Below are positions 53,902-62,735 of a stretch of 64,000 nt of DNA, in pieces. Both the position numbers and the translations under genes were made by a program. A model generated the notes under the pieces. The model was not told the DNA's origin and did not search any database. It was given only the letters and a program-made list of their open reading frames with translations. Position 1 is the first letter of the stretch, and the number at the start of each line of letters is the position of its first letter. The DNA comes from Haliscomenobacter sp040403615. GTDB taxonomy: Bacteria > Bacteroidota > Bacteroidia > Chitinophagales > Saprospiraceae. The stretch lies in the NCBI RefSeq assembly GCF_040403615.1, contig NZ_JBBAKG010000034.1, forward strand, positions 3,581-67,580, written 5' to 3'.

Positions 53902-54597
53902 CTAAAAAATCTCCTCCAACTCTTGCAGGTGATGGATCATGAAGGTCGACTGCACCTGTGGTACTGCATGGATATGGTTGACAAAAACCGTATCCATGCC
54001 TGCATTAGTAGCTCCCTGGATGTCTGCTTCCTGATTGTCTCCGATCATGATACTTTCGCCCGGGCGAGCCTTGCTTTGCTTTAGGGCATATTCAAAAATC
54101 GCTCGATTCGGTTTTAGGCTTTGAGCAGTTTCAGAAGTAATCACTTCTAGGAAATAGCCTTGTAGCTCAGCACTTTGCAATTTTTGATCCTGAATTTCCT
54201 AAAAACCATTCGTGATTAGGTGCAAGACATAGTCTTTGTTTTTGAGGTATTCCAGTATTTCGATGGTATGTGGAAACAGGTTTTTTTTGTAAGGTAAACG
54301 TTCCAGGAACTCTACCGACATTGTTTTGGAGAGTGACTCGTCTTCAACGCCGAAATCCATTAGTGCCAGCCACATCCGGCGCCAACGCAGCTCAGCCTGA
54401 AGGATCAAGCCCTTGGTGTACTCGCCCCAAAGTCGTTCGTTGTGCGTAGAATACGCACTAAAAAATGCATCAAAGTCGTCGATTCCACGGCTTTGCAGCT
54501 GCTTGTCCATGTACAATTCCTGAAAACATTCCTTGGCATTGACTTCAAAATCCCAAAGGGTGTGGTCCAGGTCAAAAAATAAATGGCGGTATTTCAT
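53902..54597 (-). pseudogene. YjjG-type HAD nucleotidase with a premature in-frame stop
   Basis: The minus strand from 54597 encodes a HAD hydrolase (232 codons) of the non-canonical pyrimidine nucleotidase type. Motif I is FFDLDHTLWDF, motif II in HLITNGF, and motif IV is MIGDNQEADIQGATNAGMDTVFVN. A TAG at 54199-54201 right after the motif II phrase TNGF splits it, while both halves remain in the same frame, so one base change (probably GAG or CAG to TAG) inactivates it. The 3' end is duplicated at 63946-64000, so an intact copy may lie beyond the right edge. Confidence 0.9.
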
Positions 54598-54701
54598 AGT
54601 TGGAAAGATGAGAGATTATAATTTATTATTCTATTAACCGCTGAAACAAGTCTGAAGATTTTAACCAGCGGAAGGGGAGAATAGTGGATTTTAACGAATG
54701 G

Positions 54702-54853
54702 CGAATTTTTCGAATAACGAATGACGAATGACGAATTGGGAGCGTCGCCTCCAAGTTTTGTTGGTTGGTACAAACAAATGGAACTCCAATCTCAAGCTTT
54801 CCAAAACCTCAGGCGCATCCACCCTATTCGTCATTCGTTATTCGAAAAATTCG
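54702..54853. repeat. 152-bp element with perfect 28-bp terminal inverted repeats
   Basis: Left arm 54702-54729 (CGAATTTTTCGAATAACGAA..) is exactly complementary to right arm 54826-54853. The interior of 96 bp has no meaningful coding frame. It lies between the broken nucleotidase and the TPR gene and ends 6 bp before the TPR gene's stop. It looks like a MITE-like or hairpin repeat. Confidence 0.75.
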
Positions 54854-54858
54854 TCATT

Positions 54859-55728
54859 TCAATACAGCTTCGTGAAACTCATACCGCCACCAGTCGTTTC
54901 AATAGCATAAGCAGCTAAAAGTGGAATACCCCATTCTTTCCTATGCTGGTCCACAAGTTCCAATTCCACCATGCTTAATTTGTCAATGGGGGCAATACAA
55001 TGGTAAAAATAAGGGGTCTCCTTTTTGTACCACGCCAAATACTGATCATACATCCAGGCGTATACTTCAGGATTGAGCTCCCCCTTTTTTACAGCATCTT
55101 GCCACAAGGGCCAATACGCCTCATTTTTTGGAAGCCTTGCGTTGTGATGGATGATGATTTCGGCTTGGTGTGCTGCAGTAAGACCAACAATTTGCTCCGA
55201 AGGAAACCCATATTTGTCAATTAACTTGAGCAAAACAGCAAAATTCAAACTATCTGAATACATTGCTGATTCCTGATGCTTTCCATCTTTTCGGAGAGTG
55301 TCTTGATCAATATGGTATAGGCTATCCAATTGATGAGCGTAAATGGCATTTATTTGAACCTTAACCAGTGCAGCATCCTGGGATGTCAATTTTTCATAAG
55401 CAGGCATCTCTGTAAATTTTTCCTGGAATCTAGCCCCTTTAATATGGCTGTAGGTCCAGCCACCCTGTTCAATCGATTTTTTAAGGTAAGCCATCGCTTT
55501 TTTGTATTTGTTTAAATGCGACTGGGCAATAGCCGCTGCTGTATAAGTATTACAATGTACATACTTGACCAGCCTCATCGCCTTTTCAAATTGATCGGCT
55601 GCTTCCTGGTATTTTTTGTGGTACAAGAGTTTATTGCCCTCATTGATCAGGTTGTAATATGGAATGTAATTTTGGCCTTGAATGAAGCACACAAACAAAG
55701 TAAAAATAAGCACAAACAGTGTTTTCAT
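54859..55728 (-). CDS. Secreted TPR-containing protein (DUF6624-like C-terminus)
   Basis: 289 residues with a signal peptide ending FIQGQ. TPR-like helix pairs (about 25-95): NKLLYHKKYQEAADQFEKAM and IAQSHLNKYKKAMAYLKKSI. The C-terminal half (about 125-280) has LLKLIDKYGFPSEQIVGLTAAHQAEIIIHHNA and WPLWQDAVKKGELNPEVYAWMYDQYL, resembling DUF6624 proteins. Function is unknown; similar proteins occur singly in Bacteroidota accessory regions. It has no adjacent partner on its strand. Confidence 0.72.
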   Translation of the reverse strand: MKTLFVLIFTLFVCFIQGQNYIPYYNLINEGNKLLYHKKYQEAADQFEKAMRLVKYVHCNTYTAAAIAQSHLNKYKKAMAYLKKSIEQGGWTYSHIKGARFQEKFTEMPAYEKLTSQDAALVKVQINAIYAHQLDSLYHIDQDTLRKDGKHQESAMYSDSLNFAVLLKLIDKYGFPSEQIVGLTAAHQAEIIIHHNARLPKNEAYWPLWQDAVKKGELNPEVYAWMYDQYLAWYKKETPYFYHCIAPIDKLSMVELELVDQHRKEWGIPLLAAYAIETTGGGMSFTKLY

Positions 55729-56134
55729 AAGGAATATAGTTTTGGTGAAATAGTCTACTCTTACAATATCTCTTCTTATACAAGCTCGCTCGCCCCAATT
55801 CCGTAGTCGAAACTTTAGTGTAAGCCTGATTTAACTGCTCCATAATTTCCAACATATAGGGATGTTGAGCAAATTTTGGCCTGGGGCTCAACAACAACAC
55901 ATAATCAACCGCTGGAACAACGTCCAGACTTGTTCTTATTATTCCTGCATCTTGGACGCACAAGCATTCACAATTCCCAGAAAAATACACCATTTGAGGC
56001 ATTCTTTAGAAGCGAAAGCCCGTTTTTTTCTTCAGTCAAAGCGTTCTTACCATTTGATGCTTGATGCTCGCCTTGACTTTTACAGAGTGCTTACTCATGC
56101 GTCAGAGACGCGGGAATAATCGGTTCAAGTCTGA
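55729..56134 (-). other. Intergenic region with gene remnants left of the IS
   Basis: About 400 bp without an intact gene. The minus strand is open from about 56002 through HPYMLEIMEQLNQAY and STTELGRASLYKKR before running into the TPR gene, which looks like degenerate coding sequence of no recognised family. Near 55910 lies CCGCTGGAACAACGTC, a motif also found at 63811 and inverted at 57547. The last bases up to 56134 encode LNRLFPRL and a stop, the tail of the frame cut by the IS. Confidence 0.45.
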
Positions 56135-57543
56135 AGACCTTATCCTGTCCCATTAAATTTGTCCTTTGCGAGGGCCCATCCCCACTGGACATTCTGGAGA
56201 ATACTCCAAGCTTGCCAAAGTAGTTTTTCCCCAGCCAAAGGCTGTTTTTTGGTTGGCTTAAACCCTGCTAATGAACCTAGGGCTACTACAAAATCAACTA
56301 CCGTTTTGATTTGCTTGTGGGTCATGGCCTGCAAAATTTGAATGTGGAGGTGTTCAAAAACTTCGCCTGCCTTTCGCTGCGGGCTTGCCTTGGCCACATA
56401 GTTGAGATGCAGGATTCTCCAAGCTACAATGGCATACATTTTTAGTGCGTTGGTCAAGCGGTCAAAATGATCAATTTGCAGTTTTTCGACTCTAAGCCCT
56501 GTTTTGAGGATATAATGGAAGCGCTCAATCATCCAACGTTTGGTATAGATATCAAGTACCAAGCGAGCATCTTCAAAACTATTCACCGCAAAAGAGGTGA
56601 ATAAATACCACTCAATAGGCTCATCAGGTCCATCGATTTCTCGAGCATGAACTAAAGTTAGAGCAATAGACTTGCCTTGATGATGACTTGGAGGGGGGTA
56701 GGTAAAAACCCCGTATCGAATTTGCAGTTTAGCTATTCTCGCCTCTCGGTTCTTCTGCTTAGTAAGCGGAACTTCTACTATCCCTTGTGGTTCCAAAGTT
56801 GCTGGCAAATCTTGGACTTTGGTAGCTTTGTTTCCAAACCATATATTGCGAATCATTGAACGACCTCGAATTGCAAAACCTATCTGAGCAGATCGATCAT
56901 GAGCCAAATGCTCATAGAAATCAGATTCTCGATCTGCTACAATCACTACAGTATGCTTTGTGGAATGGAAACTTGCTTCTATTTGCTTGAGCAAAAGCAG
57001 CCATTTATAGCTCTCTTTCTCCTCAATCTTATAATCTCACTCGCTTTTCTCGTCCACTACTACTTGGTGCCCAGAGGTGTTGCCCAAGTACACCTAAGGG
57101 CTCTCCTTGAGGGCTGACCAAAAGCGCACTATGTATGCTAATCCCCAGACAATCGTACATCCCTCCTAACTGCCCCATGCCCTGTTTTGATGGATGATCT
57201 TGATAATTCAAATCAGTGGTATCTTCCAAGGCTAAGACCCAATCATGTCCGGCGCAACGCAATACACTTTGCTCACGATGACCTTGTTGCAGATCGATCT
57301 CTTGTTGAGAAAAGAGTCGATGCGCCGATTTGCGCAAACGTTCCCCAAGGGCTGATGAAAAAGATAATCCACTGTTCTGACCCATACTGTACAAAATCTG
57401 CATCGCGATGTTCCGATAACGCTCATGACCTACATCCGCGCCTTTCATCTCTTGTATTGCCCAAATCATAGTTCTATCAGCTTTTTTTTACCCATAAGTA
57501 TAATTATATTTTCCCTGAAATTTAATGGGACAGGATAAGGTCT
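56135..57543 (-). mobile_element. IS4-family (Tn5/IS50-like) insertion sequence with frameshifted transposase
   Basis: About 1.4 kb bounded by perfect 26-bp inverted repeats, 56135-56160 and 57518-57543 (AGACCTTATCCTGTCCCATT.. inward). The flanks show a possible imperfect target duplication, TCTGA-AGA at left and TCTGAGAGA at right, so the outermost few bases are uncertain. The transposase stop codon lies inside the left repeat. The element interrupts a minus-strand reading frame. Confidence 0.88.
56140..57469 (-). pseudogene. IS4-family transposase, split by a one-base frameshift
   Basis: Two overlapping-frame pieces: 57469-57029 (146 residues) and 56994 or slightly earlier to 56140 (about 295 residues). 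The first holds LALEDTTDLNYQDHPSKQ (first catalytic Asp), the second VIVADRESDFYEHL (second Asp) and YTKRWMIERFHYILKTGLRVEKLQ (Y-R-E-K catalytic motif). Skipping one base near 57038 joins GREKRV with DYKIEEKESYKWL, giving a continuous Tn5-like transposase of about 440 residues. Either a disabling insertion or a +1 frameshift site; a broken gene is more likely. Confidence 0.85.
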
Positions 57544-57787
57544 GAGAGACGTTGTTCCAGCAGGCTATATGGGTTGTACTCCTCAATATACTGGATTTGA
57601 TTGATGAAGTCGATGCCTGTGACACTGTGCAGGCATGGTCGAAAAAAGGATCTTGTCCGGGATTGCGCTCGCATCCTCGGCAGATTGATTACACCCACTG
57701 AGCTATAAGCAAAATTATGGCAGCTATTGTGACGGCTATCTGTTTCATACTGGAGGGCAAGGTTGAGATTTTTTTTTGGAAATGGGA
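57544..57787 (-). pseudogene. Coding remnant interrupted by the IS
   Basis: The minus strand is open from above 57780 into the IS without a start codon upstream. It reads LQYETDSRHNSCHNFAYSS, GVINLPRMRAQSRTR and GIDFINQIQYIEEYNPYSL LEQRLSD, and joining over the IS continues LNRLFPRL and a stop at the left flank (56097-56134). So a gene with this C-terminus was cut by the insertion. No family recognised. Confidence 0.45.
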
Positions 57788-57789
57788 GG

Positions 57790-57850
57790 AAAATTTGGGG
57801 TGGTCAAAAATGGCACGTACGGGGCAATTCCAAAAATTTGGGGTGGTCAA
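57790..57850 (+). repeat. Two direct repeats at the left border of the AT-rich cassette
   Basis: AAAATTTGGGGTGGTCAAA at 57790-57808 and CAAAAATTTGGGGTGGTCAA at 57831-57850. The second, with its preceding C, recurs at 62528-62548 with one change (GTGG to GTAG). The 220 bp from here to the first cassette gene hold no other feature. Confidence 0.75.
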
Positions 57851-58073
57851 ATGTTTGTAAAAGTGCCTTGATTGGAGGTGCGGGTGGTAGTAGTTTTGTA
57901 AAAGAAATCAGGCAGAAAATAAATTGGCTGATTTCAAAAAGGCCAAGTCACTTGGAGTTGAAAATTGTCGTTGCAGTGCGAAGTGCGCAATTCGAGCTGG
58001 GACGTTGGCGGGCATCCCGAAACCGTCTGGAAAAGAAGTAGGGGAAAGTTGTAATTTGTTTGAATTTAAAGTT

Positions 58074-58424
58074 ATGAAAATCAAGTTCTTGTTTTCATTT
58101 ATTCTGTTCTCTCTATTTATCGCAGGCAATTCACATGCAGCAAGCAAAATTGAGGTATGTAAAGCCAATGATCTAGCTGTTTTTCAAGAAACAGTGATTA
58201 TGTCTAGTTTAGAGAACTCCATTAATCAAGTGGAAGTGTCTTTAGAAATTGATTTGTTGGATGCTACTCAAAGTTCGGTTGCAACAGGAACCTGTACCGT
58301 TGAAGGAAATGTTACAGTTACCACTGAGTCTGGAAAAAGCGTTAAAGTTGCCTTTAAAGTTACTGCTAGTACCTGTAAAGAGGCCGCTGAGGTAATGAGT
58401 GACATCATGGAAGCATTACAATAA
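58074..58424 (+). CDS. Small secreted cysteine-containing protein 1
   Basis: 116 residues from the ATG at 58074 (the longer open frame lacks a signal). A clean signal peptide (about 1-22) ends NSHA. The mature part of about 94 residues begins SKIEVCKAND and ends in a beta-rich segment GTCTVEGNVTVTTESGKSVK with AFKVTASTCKEAAEVMS, i.e. a TCT strand, a turn and a second TC. Three cysteines could allow one disulfide. No family recognised. The downstream small protein shares the TCT[VI]..N....G....[VI]T...C layout. First gene of the cassette with GLPGLI and barrel genes. Confidence 0.7.
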   Translation: MKIKFLFSFILFSLFIAGNSHAASKIEVCKANDLAVFQETVIMSSLENSINQVEVSLEIDLLDATQSSVATGTCTVEGNVTVTTESGKSVKVAFKVTASTCKEAAEVMSDIMEALQ

Positions 58425-58493
58425 CTATTTCTTCAACAATGCAGAGGTAACACCTTTTACATGGAGTTTCCTCTGCATTTATTAAAAAAAACG

Positions 58494-58865
58494 ATGAAAA
58501 AGATTCTCTTATTTGCTCTTTTAGGCTTGGCCTCTAGTATGTGTTTTGCAGGAACTAAAGCTGCGATGCAAAAAGACCAAAATAGTCCTGCAATCGAAGC
58601 ATCTGTAGTGCAAAAAATAAAGAGCAACGAACACTGGGTATTAAAAAAGATTGAGACCACTTCTGTTGAAAAATTTGAAGAGACTAACTCAGTGCAGTTG
58701 CTTCAAAATTCAGAAAAAAACCCAGTCGTATCTACTTGTACAATCAAGGTCAATACTGAATTTGATAATGGTACAAGAATTGAAGGTACTATAACCATTA
58801 CTGGAATTAGCTGGTGGGATTGCTTGAAGCTCAAAGTTTATGATTTATTTTCAGATGATTTTTAG
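58494..58865 (+). CDS. Small secreted cysteine-containing protein 2
   Basis: 123 residues from the ATG at 58494, chosen for its signal peptide (MKKILLFALLGLASSMCFA). The mature chain is lysine- and glutamate-rich, then a C-terminal segment VVSTCTIKVNTEFDNGTRIE GTITITGISWWDCLKLKVYDLF. Layout resembles small protein 1: a TCT strand, G turn, IT strand and a later Cys. It differs in having WW before the second Cys and an acidic end (SDDF). A diverged paralogue is likely. It lies 69 bp after gene 1 and 137 bp before the GLPGLI gene. Role unknown. Confidence 0.68.
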   Translation: MKKILLFALLGLASSMCFAGTKAAMQKDQNSPAIEASVVQKIKSNEHWVLKKIETTSVEKFEETNSVQLLQNSEKNPVVSTCTIKVNTEFDNGTRIEGTITITGISWWDCLKLKVYDLFSDDF

Positions 58866-59002
58866 GGTAGCCCTAACGCTACAGGCACACCATTGACTAA
58901 TAAGATTTCTTGATTTTTTCTTTAGGGTTGTTTTTTTCTTGCTTCTGTTGGTATGAATTAAACAACCCTAATCATTTCACTTCATCTATCAAAATTGAAG
59001 CC

Positions 59003-59785
59003 ATGAAAAATTTACTTTTCTTGCCTTTTTTATTTTTCAATCTACTGATTTCCAACGCGCAGAGCGCAGTTGCTGTCACTTATCGATGCATCTACAACAT
59101 TGATGAGATAAAGGAAAAAACAGCAATATTAACAATTACAAACAGTAAATCTCTCTTTAAGTTTATTCCTGAGGCCACCCAATCTCAAATCACCAGCAAT
59201 GAAGATAATGATCAAGCTGGAGATCGAGTAGTCTCATTAAAAATTAGAACCAATGATTCTATTGGAACTAGGTTTTATACTGACTTAGAAGAGAATGTTA
59301 TGGTTTCCAGAGAACTTTTTTTTCAAGATGGAAAAACCCAACCATTCATAGTTAAAGAGCAAATTGAAAAAATCAATTGGGAAATTAAAACTGAGCAAAA
59401 GCGAATAGGTAAATTTCTTTGTCAAAATGCAATTGGAAAATTTAGAGGTAGAATTTATCATGCATGGTTTATACCTGATATACCACTGTATTTAGGTCCA
59501 TGGAAATTACACGGGTTACCCGGATTAGTTGCTGAGGTTTTTGACGAAGAGAAAGCGTTACACATCCAAATACAATCCATAACCCCTGCCATTGTTAGTA
59601 AGAATAGTATTAGCCCTCCAAGTGAAGGAAAAGAAATATCATTTCATGATTATTTCTTGATGGGGCAGAACCTAGGAAATAATTTCTCGAAATTCATCCA
59701 GGCAAAGCTTCCTCGGGGTGCTAAATTTGAAGTTACCACTGTAACTAATAACTCTCTTGAGCGTTCGGAAAGCTCAAACCATTAG
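59003..59785 (+). CDS. GLPGLI family secreted protein
   Basis: 260 residues from the ATG at 59003; the open frame starts earlier but only the later start gives the signal peptide ending ISNAQ. The family motif is complete: GPWKLHGLPGLVAEVFD near residue 175, preceded by INWEIKTEQKRIGKFLCQNA and FRGRIYHAWFIPDIP. GLPGLI proteins are Bacteroidota-specific and often lie beside TonB-receptor-like genes; their activity is not established. Here it precedes an 895-residue barrel by 44 bp and follows two small secreted proteins. AT-rich like its neighbours. Confidence 0.9.
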   Translation: MKNLLFLPFLFFNLLISNAQSAVAVTYRCIYNIDEIKEKTAILTITNSKSLFKFIPEATQSQITSNEDNDQAGDRVVSLKIRTNDSIGTRFYTDLEENVMVSRELFFQDGKTQPFIVKEQIEKINWEIKTEQKRIGKFLCQNAIGKFRGRIYHAWFIPDIPLYLGPWKLHGLPGLVAEVFDEEKALHIQIQSITPAIVSKNSISPPSEGKEISFHDYFLMGQNLGNNFSKFIQAKLPRGAKFEVTTVTNNSLERSESSNH

Positions 59786-59829
59786 CAAATAAGGCCAATA
59801 GAAATATTTTAACCATTAATACTACTACT

Positions 59830-62517
59830 ATGTTACGTAGATTTCACATTGCTTTCTTAATTTGGTTTCTACCTTCAATAACTATAGCTCAAACTATAGT
59901 TATTGAAGGACATGTAGTTGATCAACAAGATCAGCCATTAATAGCTGCAAGCGTTCAAGTTTTAAACAAGTACACAGGACGAATTATTGCATTCAATATA
60001 ACTGGTCAAAAGGGCGATTTTAGCTTACTATTGCATCATGAAGACTCTTTAAGGCTAAAGTTAGATTATTTGGGGTTTGAGACTTTTATCTGTGACCTAT
60101 CTCTGGACTCAATGCAAGGCCAGCCAATAATATCAAAAAAAATTAAATTGCAACCTAAGCAATTTTTAATGGATGAATTGACTATTTCAGGAAGCACAGC
60201 GATTATTATAAAGACAGATACGATTGTTTTTGATGTATCCCATTTTACTAATGGTACAGAGAATGTTGCCGAAGATGTGTTGAAAAAGCTACCAGGAGTC
60301 CAGATTACGGAGGAAGGTAGTATTAAAGTAAATGGGAAGGCAATTGAGACGCTCATGATTGATGGTGACGACTTGGTTGGGCGACAATATGCAATATTGT
60401 CAAAAAATTTAAGTGCAAAATTAATAGACAAGGTGGAAATAATTGATAAATTTCAATACAATAGACTACATAAAGGCATTAATCAATCGGATAAAATCGC
60501 GATCAACATTCGTTTAAATAAGGGGCCTAAGGCTTCCCTTTTTGGCAATAGCGAGTTCGGGTTTGGGAACAAAGGATTTTATGAAGCAAGGTTAAATACA
60601 ATCTCATTACTAAATAAATTTAAAATTTATTCCTTTTCAAGTGCAAATAACATTGGAGAAGATGACGGTCAAAGTAATTCTCTCGCGTCTATATCTGGCA
60701 ATACATCAGGAAGTGGTCAATCGCTAGGTGAAGATGTAACACTAAGTAAAATAATCCAACTTGGGTATAATTTACCAAATTTAAAAAAGAATAGATATAC
60801 TTTCAATCAAGCTAAGTTAGCTAACATTCATTTATTGTATTCACCTAATAAAAAAATAAAAACCAAATCTTCTATCTCTCTAGCTAATGATCTTGTGCGT
60901 TTTTTTAATCAAACAACACAGCAATTTTTATTAGGAAGTCGGGGAGCTTTTTCCGAAAATTATAACAGTAGAAATTCTTTTTTTGCATCAAATATAGAGT
61001 TTTCTTTGACCTGGGATAAGAGTGACAAGGAAAGAATCGAATATTGGGTAAATTTCGGAAAAGCCACCGATCAAAATAATGCTCGATTGCAATTTAATCA
61101 GAACCCAATAGTTGAATCATTATCCTCCGAGCTAATAAAAAGCGATTACTATTTTAATTATTCTAAAAAAGTAGACGATAATAAGCTTTTTTCAATATCG
61201 ATTCGACACAAATTAAATACACTTCCTCAGCAATATTCTGCTGACGCATTACTATTTAATGATTTATTCCCTCATAATGATTCGAACTCTAACATTCAAC
61301 AAAAAAACAATATAAAATTGAACTATAAAGCAATTGAGATTCGTTACTTAAATAAGATTCAAAAACATACTTGGGATTCAAAAATGTTATTTTCAGAATA
61401 TAGCAATACATTTAACAGCTATCTTGGTACCATCAAAAATACGAACGATAGTCTAATTGGCTTCGGGTCTGATTTTTTGAATAATTTCACTAATCAGACT
61501 ATTGACCTATGTTTTTCTAATAACTATAATTATCATTTAAATAAAAAATTATCGATGTACTCTAAAATTGAACTACATCAAATTTGGAATAAGAATCAGC
61601 AATACCCAGAGCAAAATTTACATACAAAAAATATAGCACTATTTCCCAATTTTAAGCTTGGGTTAAGCTTCCAACCAGAAAAAAAACATCATTTTTTACT
61701 AAGCTACGACCTACATAGAGGACTCTCAAGTGTCAATGAAATATACCCTAAGTACATGCTCAAGGACTATCGCAGCCTATCTAAAGGGCTTGGAGCTTTT
61801 GAGTTCTCAAATAATTCTAGCTTACTATTTAACTACACCTATGGCAGTTGGATTGAAGGTTTCCTGGCTAACATGAATTTTATTTTTCACAAACCATATA
61901 AATATTTTTCTACAAAAACAACCATTACAGATTTATTCTCCCAGAGTGAAACCATTTTATTGCAAAATAAAAAATACATGTATCTTTATAATACATCAAT
62001 AGACCAGTATATAAAGATCATATCTTGCAATCTCAAGGTGAATGGGACCTATAGCCAAAACGCATTTCTTAATTACGTCAATGATATCCCAAGAACGATA
62101 ATATTCAATAACGTTACTTTCAGTACTGAACTTCGTTCAGTATTCCAAGATGGGTTAAATTTTCACTTGGGCATGGAATGGCGGCAAAACTCATATCTAT
62201 CTCCTATTAAGCTCAAAAATAGTAATTTTAATACTTTTATTGATTTATCACTATCCATCTCCAAGTCAATATTGATTGAAGTCAAAAATGACCTTCAATA
62301 TTTAGGTAACGCTAATAATTCAAAACAATCTTATCTATTTATTGATGGAAGTCTTCAATTTGCCACAAAAAAAAGATTAGCATTCCAGCTTAACGCCAAT
62401 AATATCTTTAATGTAAAGGCTTTCAAAGTATTTTCATTTAATGAAATTGCATCTTCTACTTCCACTTATCGTTTGCTGCCAAGATGTATAATGGTAAAAA
62501 TCAATTTTGGTTTTTGA
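59830..62517 (+). CDS. Outer-membrane beta-barrel protein with carboxypeptidase-regulatory-like domain (TonB receptor-like)
   Basis: 895 residues with a signal peptide ending TIAQT. An N-terminal CarboxypepD_reg-like domain (about 24-110: VIEGHVVDQQDQPLIAASVQV, KGDFSLLLH, DYLGFETF) is followed by a plug-like domain (about 140-235: VAEDVLKKLPGVQITEEGSI, ETLMIDGDDLVGRQY, LIDKVEIIDKF). The rest is strand-rich barrel ending in KINFGF with a C-terminal Phe. It belongs to the group usually found with GLPGLI genes rather than SusC. No TonB box is certain. Likely imports or exports a peptide or metal chelate. Strongly AT-rich relative to flanks. Confidence 0.88.
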   Translation: MLRRFHIAFLIWFLPSITIAQTIVIEGHVVDQQDQPLIAASVQVLNKYTGRIIAFNITGQKGDFSLLLHHEDSLRLKLDYLGFETFICDLSLDSMQGQPIISKKIKLQPKQFLMDELTISGSTAIIIKTDTIVFDVSHFTNGTENVAEDVLKKLPGVQITEEGSIKVNGKAIETLMIDGDDLVGRQYAILSKNLSAKLIDKVEIIDKFQYNRLHKGINQSDKIAINIRLNKGPKASLFGNSEFGFGNKGFYEARLNTISLLNKFKIYSFSSANNIGEDDGQSNSLASISGNTSGSGQSLGEDVTLSKIIQLGYNLPNLKKNRYTFNQAKLANIHLLYSPNKKIKTKSSISLANDLVRFFNQTTQQFLLGSRGAFSENYNSRNSFFASNIEFSLTWDKSDKERIEYWVNFGKATDQNNARLQFNQNPIVESLSSELIKSDYYFNYSKKVDDNKLFSISIRHKLNTLPQQYSADALLFNDLFPHNDSNSNIQQKNNIKLNYKAIEIRYLNKIQKHTWDSKMLFSEYSNTFNSYLGTIKNTNDSLIGFGSDFLNNFTNQTIDLCFSNNYNYHLNKKLSMYSKIELHQIWNKNQQYPEQNLHTKNIALFPNFKLGLSFQPEKKHHFLLSYDLHRGLSSVNEIYPKYMLKDYRSLSKGLGAFEFSNNSSLLFNYTYGSWIEGFLANMNFIFHKPYKYFSTKTTITDLFSQSETILLQNKKYMYLYNTSIDQYIKIISCNLKVNGTYSQNAFLNYVNDIPRTIIFNNVTFSTELRSVFQDGLNFHLGMEWRQNSYLSPIKLKNSNFNTFIDLSLSISKSILIEVKNDLQYLGNANNSKQSYLFIDGSLQFATKKRLAFQLNANNIFNVKAFKVFSFNEIASSTSTYRLLPRCIMVKINFGF

Positions 62518-62527
62518 AATGTCAATC

Positions 62528-62548
62528 CCAAAAATTTGGGGTAGTCAA
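62528..62548 (+). repeat. Right-border copy of the cassette direct repeat
   Basis: CAAAAATTTGGGGTAGTCAA (with a preceding C) matches 57830-57850 except one base. The next 20-odd bases after each copy are also similar (TTT..AAAA.T.CCTT.A.T), so the shared stretch may be longer but diverged. It starts 11 bp after the barrel stop codon. Confidence 0.7.
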
Positions 62549-62735
62549 CAACTTTCAAAAATACCTTAACTACCCCTCCATTTTTCCTGCAAAAAGAGAA
62601 GACTGATTCGATTAATGTAATAGATTTCACCGACGCCAGTGGACGTTTAGATCCACACTCCAACGCGTCGGCTTATTTTTTACTTCCTATCCACTTCCAC
62701 TACATGCCCAGCGCGGCTTTGAGCTGGTCGGCATA
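62549..62735. other. Junction region between cassette and T9SS fragment
   Basis: 187 bp with no intact gene. The minus strand from 62735 to the stop at 62700 reads YADQLKAALGM, the last residues of some protein whose body is absent. A CGACGC..GCGTCG pair near 62620-62670 could form a weak hairpin. The region ends exactly where the T9SS copy starts. Confidence 0.5.

Noticed and set aside
55640..56002. 120-codon minus-strand frame left of the IS as a real gene
   Set aside because: Its 3' part overlaps the signal-peptide end of the TPR gene, it has no family match that I know, and its position suggests a degenerate remnant.
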